Shown here in pieces: positions 1 to 7,869 of a DNA stretch of 64,000 bases; the first letter of the stretch is position 1, and every line of letters starts with the position of its first letter. Both the position numbers and the translations under genes were made by a program. Under the pieces are notes generated by a model. The model was given only the letters and a program-made list of their open reading frames with translations, made no database searches and was not told the origin of the DNA. The stretch comes from Gammaproteobacteria bacterium (GTDB lineage Bacteria; Pseudomonadota; Gammaproteobacteria; Acidiferrobacterales; Sulfurifustaceae): assembly GCA_004298065.1 (NCBI GenBank), contig SCRL01000041.1, forward strand, positions 19,730-83,729, given 5' to 3'.

Positions 1-133
1 GCGCGTCGCGCCGGAAAACGGTTTCGCCCTTATCGAAGTCGTGGACGACGGTAACGGCACGCAGCGATGACGGCAGGAACGACAGCTCCGGGTGTGTGTG
101 CGTGAGTGCGGGCCAGTCCATGTGTGTAGCCAT
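1..133 (-). CDS. Crp/Fnr-like regulator, N-terminal part (runs off the left edge)
   Basis: An open frame on the minus strand begins at the ATG at 131-133 and continues past base 1, so only the first 44 residues are visible. The segment FLPSSLRAVTVVHDF followed by DKGETVFRRDA resembles the beginning of the cyclic-nucleotide-binding beta roll of Crp/Fnr regulators, where a short helix is followed by a FxxGExxFxxGD-type strand. An in-frame ATG four codons further (121) is an alternative start. The gene follows the TauE/SafE permease gene on the same strand with a gap of about 70 bases, so the two could be co-transcribed. No effector-binding or DNA-binding part can be seen, so the family call is tentative. 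Confidence 0.5.
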   Translation of the reverse strand, partial: MATHMDWPALTHTHPELSFLPSSLRAVTVVHDFDKGETVFRRDA

Positions 134-200
134 ATGCGTTAATACCCGTTACTCCACGGCTTCGCCAAGGTACGCGGCTGCCGTCGGCTCGACTGGGGCC

Positions 201-1118
201 CTACCCATTGCTCGTTACAGACGCCAACAAATAATGCACCGCCAGCAAGGCGACCAGGGCACCGAGGAGCGCTTTCAGGGCCGTATGCGGCACATAACGT
301 TGCAGACGCGCGCCGGCGTACATGCCGAGTGCGCCACCGACGCCGAACAGCACCCCCAATAGCCAGTCGGGATGGGTGGCAAGCCCCGGCGGCGCTGGCA
401 GAAAGTTGTAGAACGCGACACCGGCAATCGAGGTCAAAAAGGTCGCCGCCAGCGTTGCGCCGGCGATCGCATGCACCGGCAGTCTGAAAAAAGCGATGCA
501 GAACGGCGCGATGATCGCACCGCCCCCGATGCCGTACACCCCGCCGACGATGCCGACCAGAAAGGCAAGCACCAGCATGGCCGGCAGATTAAAGGCGTGG
601 GTCTCGGCGCCGAAGCGGAACGTCACACGCGCGGGCGTCACGCTGAGCGTTCGCACCACGGCATCGCGTGGCGGCACGCTCGCGTCCGCCGTTTGCAGAT
701 TGCGCCACCCGGGCAGAAAGCCGGGCAACAAGCGCCAGGCCAGATAGAGCAGCACGCACCCGGCGAAGATCTTGAAGGCCGCAGGGTCGGGCAGCCACCA
801 CACGCGTACGTAGTAACCGATGACCACACCGGGCAGCGTACCGACGGTAATCGCCCAGAGGAGCGGCCAGTTCATGCGGCCATCGCTCATGTAGCGATAA
901 ACCCCGGAAGGAATGGCGACCAGGTTGAACACCAGATTGGTCGCGCTCACCGAGGGCGTGGTGTAGTGCAGCACGCTCATCTGGAACGGCAGCAGCAGGA
1001 ACGCGCCGGACACGCCCACCATCGAGGTGAAGAACGAAATGGCGAACGCCGCCAGCGGCGGCAGCCACAGCCAGGTCTCCACGCCCGAGACGGGAAACAC
1101 ATAGCGCAGAAAATCCAA
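201..1118 (-). CDS. TauE/SafE family sulfite/anion permease
   Basis: This 305-residue protein is almost entirely hydrophobic, with about eight predicted membrane segments in two homologous halves. Each half opens with a glycine-rich motif typical of TauE/SafE (DUF81) transporters: MVGVSGAFLLLPF near residue 33 and VGGVYGIGGGAIIAPF near residue 193. Members of the family move sulfite, sulfoacetate or other organic anions across the inner membrane; the substrate cannot be read from sequence. The central loop (about residues 128-170) is polar and rich in Arg, Asp and Thr. The gene is divergent from the metallo-beta-lactamase gene and lies upstream of the Crp/Fnr-like gene. Confidence 0.85.
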   Translation of the reverse strand: MDFLRYVFPVSGVETWLWLPPLAAFAISFFTSMVGVSGAFLLLPFQMSVLHYTTPSVSATNLVFNLVAIPSGVYRYMSDGRMNWPLLWAITVGTLPGVVIGYYVRVWWLPDPAAFKIFAGCVLLYLAWRLLPGFLPGWRNLQTADASVPPRDAVVRTLSVTPARVTFRFGAETHAFNLPAMLVLAFLVGIVGGVYGIGGGAIIAPFCIAFFRLPVHAIAGATLAATFLTSIAGVAFYNFLPAPPGLATHPDWLLGVLFGVGGALGMYAGARLQRYVPHTALKALLGALVALLAVHYLLASVTSNG

Positions 1119-1307
1119 GAACCCCCCCCCGTTGTTTTGTTGGCGCGGTATCGTCAGGAGCGCCCGCAGCCTAATACCGGCGCGACCGCATGGCTATGAG
1201 GATGCGATTGGGCCGGAAATGGTTGCCATATGACTAAGATCATACCCGCGTGGGGTCGCCACGGTCCATGCTACAGGCCTCGCTCCTCATGCTGGAAGAA
1301 ACTGCTC

Positions 1308-2237
1308 ATGCGCCGAAGCGTTGCCGCCGTCCTGATGTTTCTCGTAAGCCTGACGGCACACGCCTTCGATACGGTAAAGATCGCCGACGGCGTTTACGCG
1401 CTGGTTGGCGATCTTGGCCAGCGCTCGCCCGCAAACCTCGGGCACAACATGACCTCCGGGTTCATCGTAACGGAAGCGGGCGTGGTGGTGATCGACACCG
1501 GTGGCAGCCTCGCGAACGCGCAGACGATCCATGCCGCCATCCGCAAGGTCACCGATAAACCGATGATCTACGCCATCAACACCGGCGGCCAGGACCACCG
1601 CTGGCTCGGCAACGATTACTTCAGGGGCCAAGGCGCGAAGCTTGTGGTCTCCGCTGCCGGCTTTGATGACATGCGCACGCGCGGCGCCGAGCAAGTGGAA
1701 ATGGCCGAGCGTTTTCTTAAGGAGAAGTACGCCGGCACCAAGCCGGTCTATCCGGACGTCACGTTCAAGAAGCGGTACACACTGCCGGTCGCGAGTGAGC
1801 GCATCGAGCTGATCTATACCGGCGGGGCGCATACGCCCGGCGATATCTTCGTGTGGCTGCCGCAGCGCTCGATCGTGTTCACCGGCGACACCGTGTTCGT
1901 GCAACGCCTGCTGGGTGTGATCCCCGGTAGCGCACAGCGCTGGATCAAGAGTCTCGAATACCTGCGCGATGAACTGAAGCCTAAAGTCGTTGTGCCGGGG
2001 CATGGGCACGTTACCGATCTCAAGGAAGCGCTACGCGACAGCTACGACTATCTGGTGTTCCTGCGCGACGCCACCCGCAAACGTTTCGCCGATGGTGCCT
2101 TCGACCCTGTGGAAGCGAGCCAGAACCTCGACCAGTCGCGTTTCAGGCACCTCGTAAACTACGACGATCTCGGGTTCCGATCACGCAATGCGCTGGCCGT
2201 GGCCGAGGAAATCTTCAACCAGCAATCAAAGGAATAA
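1308..2237 (+). CDS. Exported metallo-beta-lactamase-fold hydrolase with altered first metal motif
   Basis: I take the ATG at 1308 because it gives a clean signal peptide (MRRSVAAVLMFLVSLTAHA); the frame stays open upstream to 1230 but that extension looks non-coding. The mature protein has the MBL fold: strand motif VVVIDTGG, AHTPGD (His about 175), FTGD (Asp about 194) and VPGHGH (His about 232). The hallmark HxHxDH metal motif is replaced by GGQDH at about residues 93-97, so the two first histidines are missing. It resembles periplasmic MBL proteins that accompany c-type cytochromes or Sox/quinoprotein systems. The stop lies 3 bases before a cytochrome c gene, which implies an operon. Substrate unknown. 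Confidence 0.8.
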   Translation: MRRSVAAVLMFLVSLTAHAFDTVKIADGVYALVGDLGQRSPANLGHNMTSGFIVTEAGVVVIDTGGSLANAQTIHAAIRKVTDKPMIYAINTGGQDHRWLGNDYFRGQGAKLVVSAAGFDDMRTRGAEQVEMAERFLKEKYAGTKPVYPDVTFKKRYTLPVASERIELIYTGGAHTPGDIFVWLPQRSIVFTGDTVFVQRLLGVIPGSAQRWIKSLEYLRDELKPKVVVPGHGHVTDLKEALRDSYDYLVFLRDATRKRFADGAFDPVEASQNLDQSRFRHLVNYDDLGFRSRNALAVAEEIFNQQSKE

Positions 2238-2240
2238 CCC

Positions 2241-2678
2241 ATGCGATTCGCCGTTCTTGCCGCCGTACCCGTTCTGCTGTTTGGTTTGACCGCCGCGCAG
2301 GCAACAGAAGACGTACGCGCATTGGTAAAGCTGCCCGAGCCGATGCGCACCCACATGCTCGCCAACATGCGCGACCATCTGACAGCGCTCAATGAAATCC
2401 AGACAGCCCTCGCAAAAGGTGAATTTGGCAAGGCGGCCGATGTCGCCGAGAACCGTCTCGGCATGAGCTCGCTCGCCTCGCATAACGCCGCACACATGGC
2501 GCCGTACATGCCCAAGGCCATGCAGGACACCGGGACCGAGATGCACCGCGCCGCCAGCCGCTTCGCACGCGCCGCGCAGGAGGCAGCGGTAGATGGCAAG
2601 CTGTCGCGTCCGCTCGCCGAGCTGTCGCAAGTGACCCAGCAGTGCGTAGCCTGCCACGCAAGCTACCGGTTGCATTAA
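2241..2678 (+). CDS. Class II c-type cytochrome (cytochrome c'-like)
   Basis: A 145-residue protein with a signal peptide (about residues 1-21, ending TAAQA) and a haem-binding CVACH motif at residues 135-139, close to the C-terminus. A C-terminal CxxCH on a helical protein of this length is the hallmark of class II cytochromes c (cytochrome c' and c-556), which are periplasmic four-helix bundles. The residues before it (LTALNEIQTALAKGEFGKAADVAEN) look like the first helices of the bundle. It starts 3 bases after the metallo-beta-lactamase-fold gene, so the two probably act together in the periplasm. Whether it binds nitric oxide or only transfers electrons cannot be told. Confidence 0.82.
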   Translation: MRFAVLAAVPVLLFGLTAAQATEDVRALVKLPEPMRTHMLANMRDHLTALNEIQTALAKGEFGKAADVAENRLGMSSLASHNAAHMAPYMPKAMQDTGTEMHRAASRFARAAQEAAVDGKLSRPLAELSQVTQQCVACHASYRLH

Positions 2679-2743
2679 TACCTATTGGCGGTGGTTGTTT
2701 CGTCCTGGCTGACAAGCAGCGTGGTGTTGGGTAATCTTCGTGC

Positions 2744-3511
2744 ATGCCCCAAGCCGTCGTCAGTGTTAGTCATGTCAGTAAGCAGTTCGGCAACCTTGTA
2801 GCCGTAGACGACATCAGCTTCGACATCGAAGCCGGCACGACCGCGGCGCTCCTCGGCGGCAACGGCGCCGGCAAGACCACGACGCTCTCCATGCTGCTCG
2901 GTCTGCTGCTGCCGACCTCGGGCAGTATCCATGTTTTCGGCCAGGACATGTTGCGCGACCGCTATAGCGTGTTGCCGCGCATGAATTTCTCCTCGCCGTA
3001 CGTGGACCTGCCGCGACGCCTGACGGTGCGCCAGAACCTGTCGGTCTATGCCGGCCTGTACGGCTTGGCCAATCCCCGGGCGCGCATCGAGCGCGTGGCC
3101 GAGGAGCTTTATCTCGCCGAGCTCATGGATCGGCCCTACGGCCAGCTCTCGGCCGGGCAGAAGACGCGCGTGGTCATTGCCAAGTCGCTGCTGAACGAAC
3201 CCGAAATGCTGTTGCTCGACGAACCCACGGCCTCGCTCGACCCCGATACTGCCGACTACGTGCGCGGCATGCTGGAAAAGTACAAGACCCGCACCGGCGC
3301 AACGATCCTGCTGGCGTCGCACAACATGTCCGAGGTCGAGCGGTTGTGCGACGACGTCATCATGTTGCGCGCGGGTAAGATTGTGGACCGCGGTACTCCG
3401 GTTGGTTTGCTTCAGCGCTACGGGCGGCAGAACATGGAAGAGGTGTTCATCGACATCGCGCGCGATCGGCGCATCGAGCTCGGGCTGGATAAAAAAGGGA
3501 AGGGAAAATGA
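2744..3511 (+). CDS. ABC-2 type exporter ATP-binding subunit
   Basis: A 255-residue ABC ATPase with Walker A GGNGAGKTT (residues 38-46), signature LSAGQK (135-140) in place of canonical LSGGQ, Walker B MLLLDE (155-160) and switch His in LLASHN (about 190). The compact size and the paired membrane gene point to an ABC-2 exporter of the NodI/CcmA/DrrA type, which extrudes lipids, polysaccharides or drugs. The stop overlaps the permease start in an ATGA junction, indicating translational coupling. The exported substrate is not apparent. Confidence 0.9.
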   Translation: MPQAVVSVSHVSKQFGNLVAVDDISFDIEAGTTAALLGGNGAGKTTTLSMLLGLLLPTSGSIHVFGQDMLRDRYSVLPRMNFSSPYVDLPRRLTVRQNLSVYAGLYGLANPRARIERVAEELYLAELMDRPYGQLSAGQKTRVVIAKSLLNEPEMLLLDEPTASLDPDTADYVRGMLEKYKTRTGATILLASHNMSEVERLCDDVIMLRAGKIVDRGTPVGLLQRYGRQNMEEVFIDIARDRRIELGLDKKGKGK

Positions 3512-4335
3512 ACGAATTGCTGCATCCGCAGGCCGGTTTCGGTGCGTCATTGCGGCGCGTCGGCGCCATCGTGCGCCGGCATATCTACCTGCTGCGCAGC
3601 TCCGGGCCACGCATCCTGGAGCTGGTGTACTGGCCGACGGTGCAGATGGTGCTGTGGGGTTTCATTACCGTGTTTCTCGTGAACCACAGCTCGTGGGTGG
3701 CGCAGGCCTCGGGCGTGCTGATCTCCGGCGTGCTGTTGTGGGACGTGCTGTTCCGCGGCCAGCTCGGCGTATCGCTGGTGTTCATGGAGGAGATGTGGTC
3801 GCGCAACCTCGGGCACCTGTTCGTCAGCCCCTTGCGACCGGGGGAACTGGCAGCGGCGTTGTTGGTGATGAGCCTGATCCGCACGCTCATCGGCGTCGGC
3901 GGCGCGGCGCTCATCGCCATTCCACTGTTCCATTTCTCTATTTTCGATATCGGCCTGCCGCTGTTGGCGTTTTTCACCAACCTCATCGTCATGGGCTGGG
4001 CCATCGGACTGCTTGTGTCCGGCATCGTGCTGCGCCACGGCCTCGGCGCCGAGAGTATGGCGTGGATCGCGATCTTCGCGGTGCAACCGATCAGCGGGGT
4101 GTACTACCCGATTGAAACGCTGCCCGTATGGCTGCAGTACGTTGCGCACATTCTGCCGTCGAGCCACGTGTTCGAAGGCATGCGCGCGGTACTGTTCGAG
4201 GGAAACTTCCGCACCGACCTGCTGGTCAACGCGTTGTTGCTGAACGCGGTGTATTTGAGTGCCGGTGTCGCAGCATTTTTGGCCTACTTCCATGTCGCCC
4301 GCGTGCGCGGCCAGTTGCTGCACGTGGGCGAGTAA
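3508..4335 (+). CDS. ABC-2 type exporter permease
   Basis: This 275-residue protein has about six hydrophobic segments and the ABC-2 membrane domain layout: a first segment around residues 40-55, the paired central helices (LLVMSLIRTLIGVGGAALIAI) and a late YYPIETLPVWLQYVAHILPS motif typical of the family just before the last helix. It forms the channel half of an exporter together with the ATPase encoded immediately upstream, whose last bases it overlaps by 4. NodJ-like permeases are the closest type I recognise. Confidence 0.88.
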   Translation: MNELLHPQAGFGASLRRVGAIVRRHIYLLRSSGPRILELVYWPTVQMVLWGFITVFLVNHSSWVAQASGVLISGVLLWDVLFRGQLGVSLVFMEEMWSRNLGHLFVSPLRPGELAAALLVMSLIRTLIGVGGAALIAIPLFHFSIFDIGLPLLAFFTNLIVMGWAIGLLVSGIVLRHGLGAESMAWIAIFAVQPISGVYYPIETLPVWLQYVAHILPSSHVFEGMRAVLFEGNFRTDLLVNALLLNAVYLSAGVAAFLAYFHVARVRGQLLHVGE

Positions 4336-4416
4336 CGCCATTGACCCACGCTGCCCGGGGTTGCATTCATATCTGTTAAAACGCAATCTATTGGGCCTGA
4401 GCTACTGGATACCGCT

Positions 4417-4647
4417 ATGCCTTACTACGTTTTCCGCATCTCCGCGGACAAAAAGAACCTGACGCTTCTCGAAACCTACGCTAAGTTCGCGGAGGCAAAA
4501 AACGCCTGCCGCGACCTACGCAAGCAGCAGGGGCCGCAGGATACCGACCTGATCCGCATGGCGTTCGCGAACAGCGAGAAAGACGCCAAACGGCTGCTCA
4601 CCGACCCGCGCAAGGAAAACACCCCGCTCGAGGAGTGGGAGGCTTGA
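4417..4647 (+). CDS. Small conserved protein of unknown function
   Basis: A 76-residue soluble protein beginning MPYYVFRISADKK. It has a beta strand, a long charged helix (KFAEAKNACRDLRKQQG), a second strand and an acidic tail (PLEEWEA). The pattern matches a small conserved gammaproteobacterial family I have seen described only as hypothetical, with the theme of YxVFxI near the start and FA near the middle. No signal peptide, cysteine pair or catalytic motif is seen. It stands alone between the exporter operon and the GGDEF-like gene. Confidence 0.65.
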   Translation: MPYYVFRISADKKNLTLLETYAKFAEAKNACRDLRKQQGPQDTDLIRMAFANSEKDAKRLLTDPRKENTPLEEWEA

Positions 4648-4727
4648 CACGGCAGGGCTAGTGCCCGGCGCCGCATGACCTTGCAGTCGCTGCCGGCAAG
4701 GTATACTTAGGGCAGCAGTGACAATTC

Positions 4728-5309
4728 ATGCGGCTTATCATCAATATCCCCGACGCGGCGTCAGCGGACGAAGCCGATCTCAAGACCCGCGCCGCCAAGG
4801 CGTTCGGGCGCTGTCGCGTGGAGGTGGATCATCCCTCCGGATCGGTCGAAGCTACCCAGGCGACAGACAGCGAACAATTTGCCAGTCAGGCGCGTGGCTA
4901 CCTTGCGTTGGCGAAACGCCATGCGCAGGCGCTCAGCCTGGCCGTGTTCCGGTTTGCCGTGTCGCCGGATCGGGCGGACGCCGTGGGGGAGGCGTTGCGC
5001 GATTCCGTGGCCGGCCAATGCCGCACCGAAGATTTGCTGTACTGCGACGCTCAGGGCAATCTGCTGATTCTGTTGCCACAGACGCCGGATGCCGGGGCGG
5101 CCGATTTCTGCCGGCGCATGATCCGGATGCTGCAAAGCGCGTTACACACCATCGGGTTTTCCCATGCGGAGCAGATTGTTTATTGCGCGCTCGTCCCGTA
5201 CGACGGGGCACGCCACGGCACCGTGGCGGCCATGCTTCATGATGCGCACGCGGCGCTGGAGAGGGCGATAAAGGCGCAGCGGGCGGGCGAGGTTATCCGC
5301 CCGGGTTGA
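4728..5309 (+). CDS. Degenerate GGDEF-like domain protein
   Basis: A 193-residue protein whose central part follows the layout of a diguanylate cyclase domain: a helix with QARGYLALAKRHAQALSLAVFRF where GGDEF domains have the first catalytic strand, then RTEDLLYCDAQGNLLILLPQT at about 100-119. In active enzymes that second stretch reads R.DDxxRxGGDEFxxLLP; here the GGDEF signature is replaced by DAQGN, so the domain should not make c-di-GMP. It then continues with a helix (ADFCRRMIRMLQ) and a final strand as in GGDEF folds. I infer a regulatory or purely structural role; the fold assignment rests on pattern only. Confidence 0.5.
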   Translation: MRLIINIPDAASADEADLKTRAAKAFGRCRVEVDHPSGSVEATQATDSEQFASQARGYLALAKRHAQALSLAVFRFAVSPDRADAVGEALRDSVAGQCRTEDLLYCDAQGNLLILLPQTPDAGAADFCRRMIRMLQSALHTIGFSHAEQIVYCALVPYDGARHGTVAAMLHDAHAALERAIKAQRAGEVIRPG

Positions 5310-5342
5310 TCGGCATTCGTCTACAGGGGAACGGGAGGACGC

Positions 5343-5624
5343 ATGGGCAAGAAGAAGAAACGCGCTTCGGGTGCACGCCGACGAACAAAGGCGGACGCGA
5401 AGATCGTCGCCGTCGAGTACTGGGGCAGCGCCACGCTGCACAAGCGCAATGCCGCCTATCTGTTGCCGATTCCGCGCGCGCTCGCGCGCCAGCTCGGCAT
5501 CCGTCCCGGCAACGTCCTCGGCATGATGGTAGTGCTGAGCGACGTGGCGCCGGCCACCAAGGGCAGCCTCATCATCGAGCGTGTTACCGCCAAACGGGCA
5601 AAGGTGAAGGCCACGCGCCGTTAG
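5343..5624 (+). CDS. SpoVT/AbrB-like small protein
   Basis: A 93-residue basic protein. The N-terminus is lysine- and arginine-rich (MGKKKKRASGARRRTK), and residues 35-70 contain LPIPRALARQLGIRPGNVLG, the strand-helix-loop of swapped-hairpin AbrB/MazE DNA-binding domains (consensus IPxxLRxxLGIxxGD). It has its own ribosome-binding site (GGGAGGA, 5331-5337, ahead of the ATG at 5343). It is the last host gene before the integrated element; the tRNA-derived attL repeat starts 32 bases after its stop. No toxin partner is visible next to it. Confidence 0.55.
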   Translation: MGKKKKRASGARRRTKADAKIVAVEYWGSATLHKRNAAYLLPIPRALARQLGIRPGNVLGMMVVLSDVAPATKGSLIIERVTAKRAKVKATRR

Positions 5625-5655
5625 GTCGCGGGTCGTTCGTCGCTGTGGCTGGAAT

Positions 5656-5701
5656 TGGTGGGCGATGTAGGGTTCGAACCTACGACCCCTGCCGTGTGAA
5701 G
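5656..5701. repeat. attL: 46-bp direct repeat, orphan 3' half of tRNA-Val
   Basis: Bases 5656-5701 are identical to 17140-17185, which belong to the intact tRNA-Val gene. The copy covers the anticodon loop, T arm, acceptor 3' strand and encoded CCA in minus orientation, but the 5' half of the tRNA is missing. This is the footprint of site-specific integration at a tRNA 3' end: the element brought its own copy of the 3' half and displaced the original one to this side. Confidence 0.93.
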
Positions 5702-6326
5702 TCGAACTGTTTTATCTAGGTTCTTCCTGTTCAACAGCTTACCGCGCGCAGGCCCCGCGCACAATGACAGGAAAGGACACAAAGAGACGACACCGGTCCG
5801 CTTGTGGTCACGTTTTGGTCACGGCTTAAAGAGTTGCCCAAGGTGTAGCGACTATCGGAAGACGTGTAGAGGTGTAAGCGTTTGGCGTTGATCGCCAACA
5901 GCGTTTAGACCCCTGTACGGCTTACGTAAGTCATCCCCGGTTAATTCCTACCGAAAATTTCTGAGGAGTCAGTCGGATTAGAGGGTGGTTGCGTTTCCCC
6001 CGTAGGGGTGTCGCGCGCACCTTTTTATTGCGCGGCGCACTCCACGCGGCACGGTGCGCGGCCCGTTGTGCGCGCCGTGGCGTTTGACGGTGTGCTATGC
6101 CGATAGACCGCGCGCCTAGCGCGGTGGCACCTAGAGCGTCCGGAGAGCGCGACACGGTGCACACGCTGCACGGCATGAGGCAAACGATACGCGGCGCACA
6201 GCGCGCGTTAGGCGCAGCTTCAGCGGCCCCGGAGGCAGCGCAGAGTATCGGAAGGGGAACGGTTACGGGGAAGGGACTGAGGGGCAAAAAGCGCGGCGCA
6301 GGGAGCGCCGCAAAGAGGCACAGCGG
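5702..6326. other. Left end of the element, no confident gene
   Basis: This 625-base stretch begins AT-rich and becomes very GC-rich after about 6000. It contains one putative integrase arm site (5807-5824) and several short inverted repeats. Frames open across 6097-6330 encode low-complexity Ala/Arg/Gly-rich peptides without a ribosome-binding site and are not convincing. It may hold integration, packaging or replication sites. Confidence 0.5.
5807..5824 (+). repeat. Putative integrase arm-type site, left end
   Basis: The 18-mer GTCACGTTTTGGTCACGG lies 106 bases inside attL. It recurs with one mismatch and in the same orientation at 17055-17072, 68 bases inside attR. Each copy contains two GTCACG hexamers spaced 10 bases apart, one helical turn, as expected for paired arm-binding sites of a tyrosine integrase. 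Confidence 0.5.
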
Positions 6327-6425
6327 TTAGCCGGTGCGGCTGTAGTACCAATCCCGACGGCCGAGACGCAGATAAACACCGACGGCTGAAAGCTCAAGCT
6401 CGAACAGCGCAGAACGGATTAGCAT
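6327..6425 (-). CDS. Small 32-residue phage-type protein
   Basis: A short minus-strand frame reads MLIRSALFELELSAVGVY and continues with LRLGRRDWYYSRTG. It is preceded by AGGGAG nine bases before the ATG, a good ribosome-binding site. Short proteins ending in a hydrophobic strand plus aromatic/basic tail of this type are frequent in tailed-phage early regions. Function unknown. It is the first gene at the left end of the element and is transcribed toward attL. Confidence 0.5.
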   Translation of the reverse strand: MLIRSALFELELSAVGVYLRLGRRDWYYSRTG

Positions 6426-6640
6426 TGTGATTGCTCCCTAGCAGTTTGTTGGTTGAAGTTACCCGGCACACGCACAACGCCGGGGCATATTGAAGCTAGC
6501 ACACGATGCCGCCGACCTCCTAGCGTAACCGTTCCTCACAAGGAAACGCGCATACGGATAACGCTTACATTCTGGCTTGCGCCTGTTGGCGAGCTTGGCT
6601 AGATTGCCAGCACAGAACAACAAACATGGAGGTACAGCCA

Positions 6641-6961
6641 ATGCGGAAGTTCTTCTTTCCTCTCTTGTTAGCCCCTCTCTTGCTTTCTGCCTGTTGGACC
6701 GCGCGCACGTCGGGAGAAGTGGACGCGGGGCTTAATGTGTTTATTGGTCGTCCGCTGTCTGACGCTATCCGAGCTTACGGCGTGCCTGCCCGAACCTTCC
6801 CGGCCGGGAGGAACACATGGAATACATGGACCTACGCTGGCAGCTACATGAACGCCCCAGCCTCCTGTGAGTGGTCGTTGGAGACGACGCCGGACGGGCG
6901 CGTTGTTTCGTCTACTTGGAACGGGCATGGGTGGCTGTGCCACCAACTCCTAGCGCCGTAG
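6641..6961 (+). CDS. Small outer-membrane-type lipoprotein
   Basis: The ATG at 6641 is chosen because GGAGGT at 6628-6633 sits at the right distance; the upstream ATG at 6626 would overlap that site. The 106-residue product has a lipoprotein signal peptide with lipobox LLSAC (Cys 18). The mature part contains VFIGRPLSDAIRAYGVP and NTWTYAG, which resembles the small SmpA/OmlA (BamE-like) fold, where a GxxxxxVxxxxGxP loop precedes strands. As a lone lipoprotein gene in a mobile element it could change the host surface, for example phage exclusion, but that is speculation. Confidence 0.75.
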   Translation: MRKFFFPLLLAPLLLSACWTARTSGEVDAGLNVFIGRPLSDAIRAYGVPARTFPAGRNTWNTWTYAGSYMNAPASCEWSLETTPDGRVVSSTWNGHGWLCHQLLAP

Positions 6962-7600
6962 CTAGTCCCGCCAGAACTCCTTAAACCGATCAGGGGAGAG
7001 CGCGGTATAGCGTACCGTGTGCTGTATGTTCGCGTGCCCCAAGTAGTGCTGTATGGCGCGCGTATCGTGCCCGTCATTCGCCAGCTTGTAGCCGGTAGCG
7101 TGCCGCAGCATGTGCGGGTGGACGGGAAAGCCAAGCCGCGCAGCATCGCCCCCGCGCGCAACCATTTTGCGGACGTTTGAGGTTGTCATAGGCCCGCCGC
7201 GCTCCGAGCAGAACATATAGGGCGAGTCGGGATAATCCCGCCGCAGCTTCCGCAGTGCCCGCAGTTCCGGGCCGCGCAGCGGGTGCGTGCTGGGCACGCC
7301 GCCCTTGAGCCGGTTGATATGCAGTAGCCCCTGCTTCAAGTCGGCCTGTTCCCACCTGAGCGCCACCAATTCACCTACGCGCAGCCCGTGCCGGTAGGCG
7401 AGTAGTAATAGCGTTTGGTCCCTGTGCGCGTGCCGCCCGTGCTTCCCGGCAGCGGCTATCAGCCTGTCCATCTCGGACGGCGTTAGGTGTTCCCGCGAGC
7501 GCCGGGCCTTGTTCTCTACGCGCCGGGGCGGGGTAACTTTCCCATTTACAGTGCTTGGCGCTTTCGCGCGCCGGGGGCGAATCTGCACGACTGTTGCCAT
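6962..7600 (-). CDS. Short tyrosine recombinase (FimB/FimE-like size)
   Basis: A 212-residue protein consisting almost only of the catalytic domain of tyrosine recombinases. Catalytic residues are visible: Arg 74 in GLRVGE, Lys 99 in RLKGG, His 163 and Arg 166 in HPHMLRH, His 189 in LGHANIQ and nucleophile Tyr 198 in HTVRYT. The N-terminal SAM-like core-binding and arm-binding domains are absent; a basic 40-residue leader replaces them. This size is typical of FimB/FimE invertases and of solo integrases. A strong GGAGGA site precedes the ATG. It is convergent with the lipoprotein gene, stop codons abutting. Its target site is unknown; the larger integrase is better placed for attL x attR. Confidence 0.88.
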   Translation of the reverse strand: MATVVQIRPRRAKAPSTVNGKVTPPRRVENKARRSREHLTPSEMDRLIAAAGKHGRHAHRDQTLLLLAYRHGLRVGELVALRWEQADLKQGLLHINRLKGGVPSTHPLRGPELRALRKLRRDYPDSPYMFCSERGGPMTTSNVRKMVARGGDAARLGFPVHPHMLRHATGYKLANDGHDTRAIQHYLGHANIQHTVRYTALSPDRFKEFWRD

Positions 7601-7869
7601 GTGTCCTCCTTCAACATTCCCATTTGCGGTTGTTTATGGGAAAGACGATAGCCGAGGCACGGCAGCGGGTCAAGCAGCCATGCAGGGCAGTACCCAGCCC
7701 GGCGCGGCACACGGCCAGAGGCAGGGCAGGGGCGCACCGGGAGCAGGCACAGGCCGAGCGCGCAGCGTGCGAGCAGCCCGAGACGCAGAGAGTCTAATTC
7801 CTAGTTTTCGCTGTTGGCGGACACACCGCCACGGCACCCATTGAACCAGAGCAGACACAACAAGCAGAC

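Noticed and set aside
372..1199. Long open frame on the plus strand opposite the TauE/SafE gene
   Set aside because: Arg/Gln/His-rich product without any family pattern; it mirrors the GC-rich codons of the real membrane-protein gene.
6097..6330. 77-codon plus-strand frame at the left end of the element
   Set aside because: Low-complexity Ala/Arg/Gly product and no ribosome-binding site; overlaps the end of the better supported 32-residue gene.
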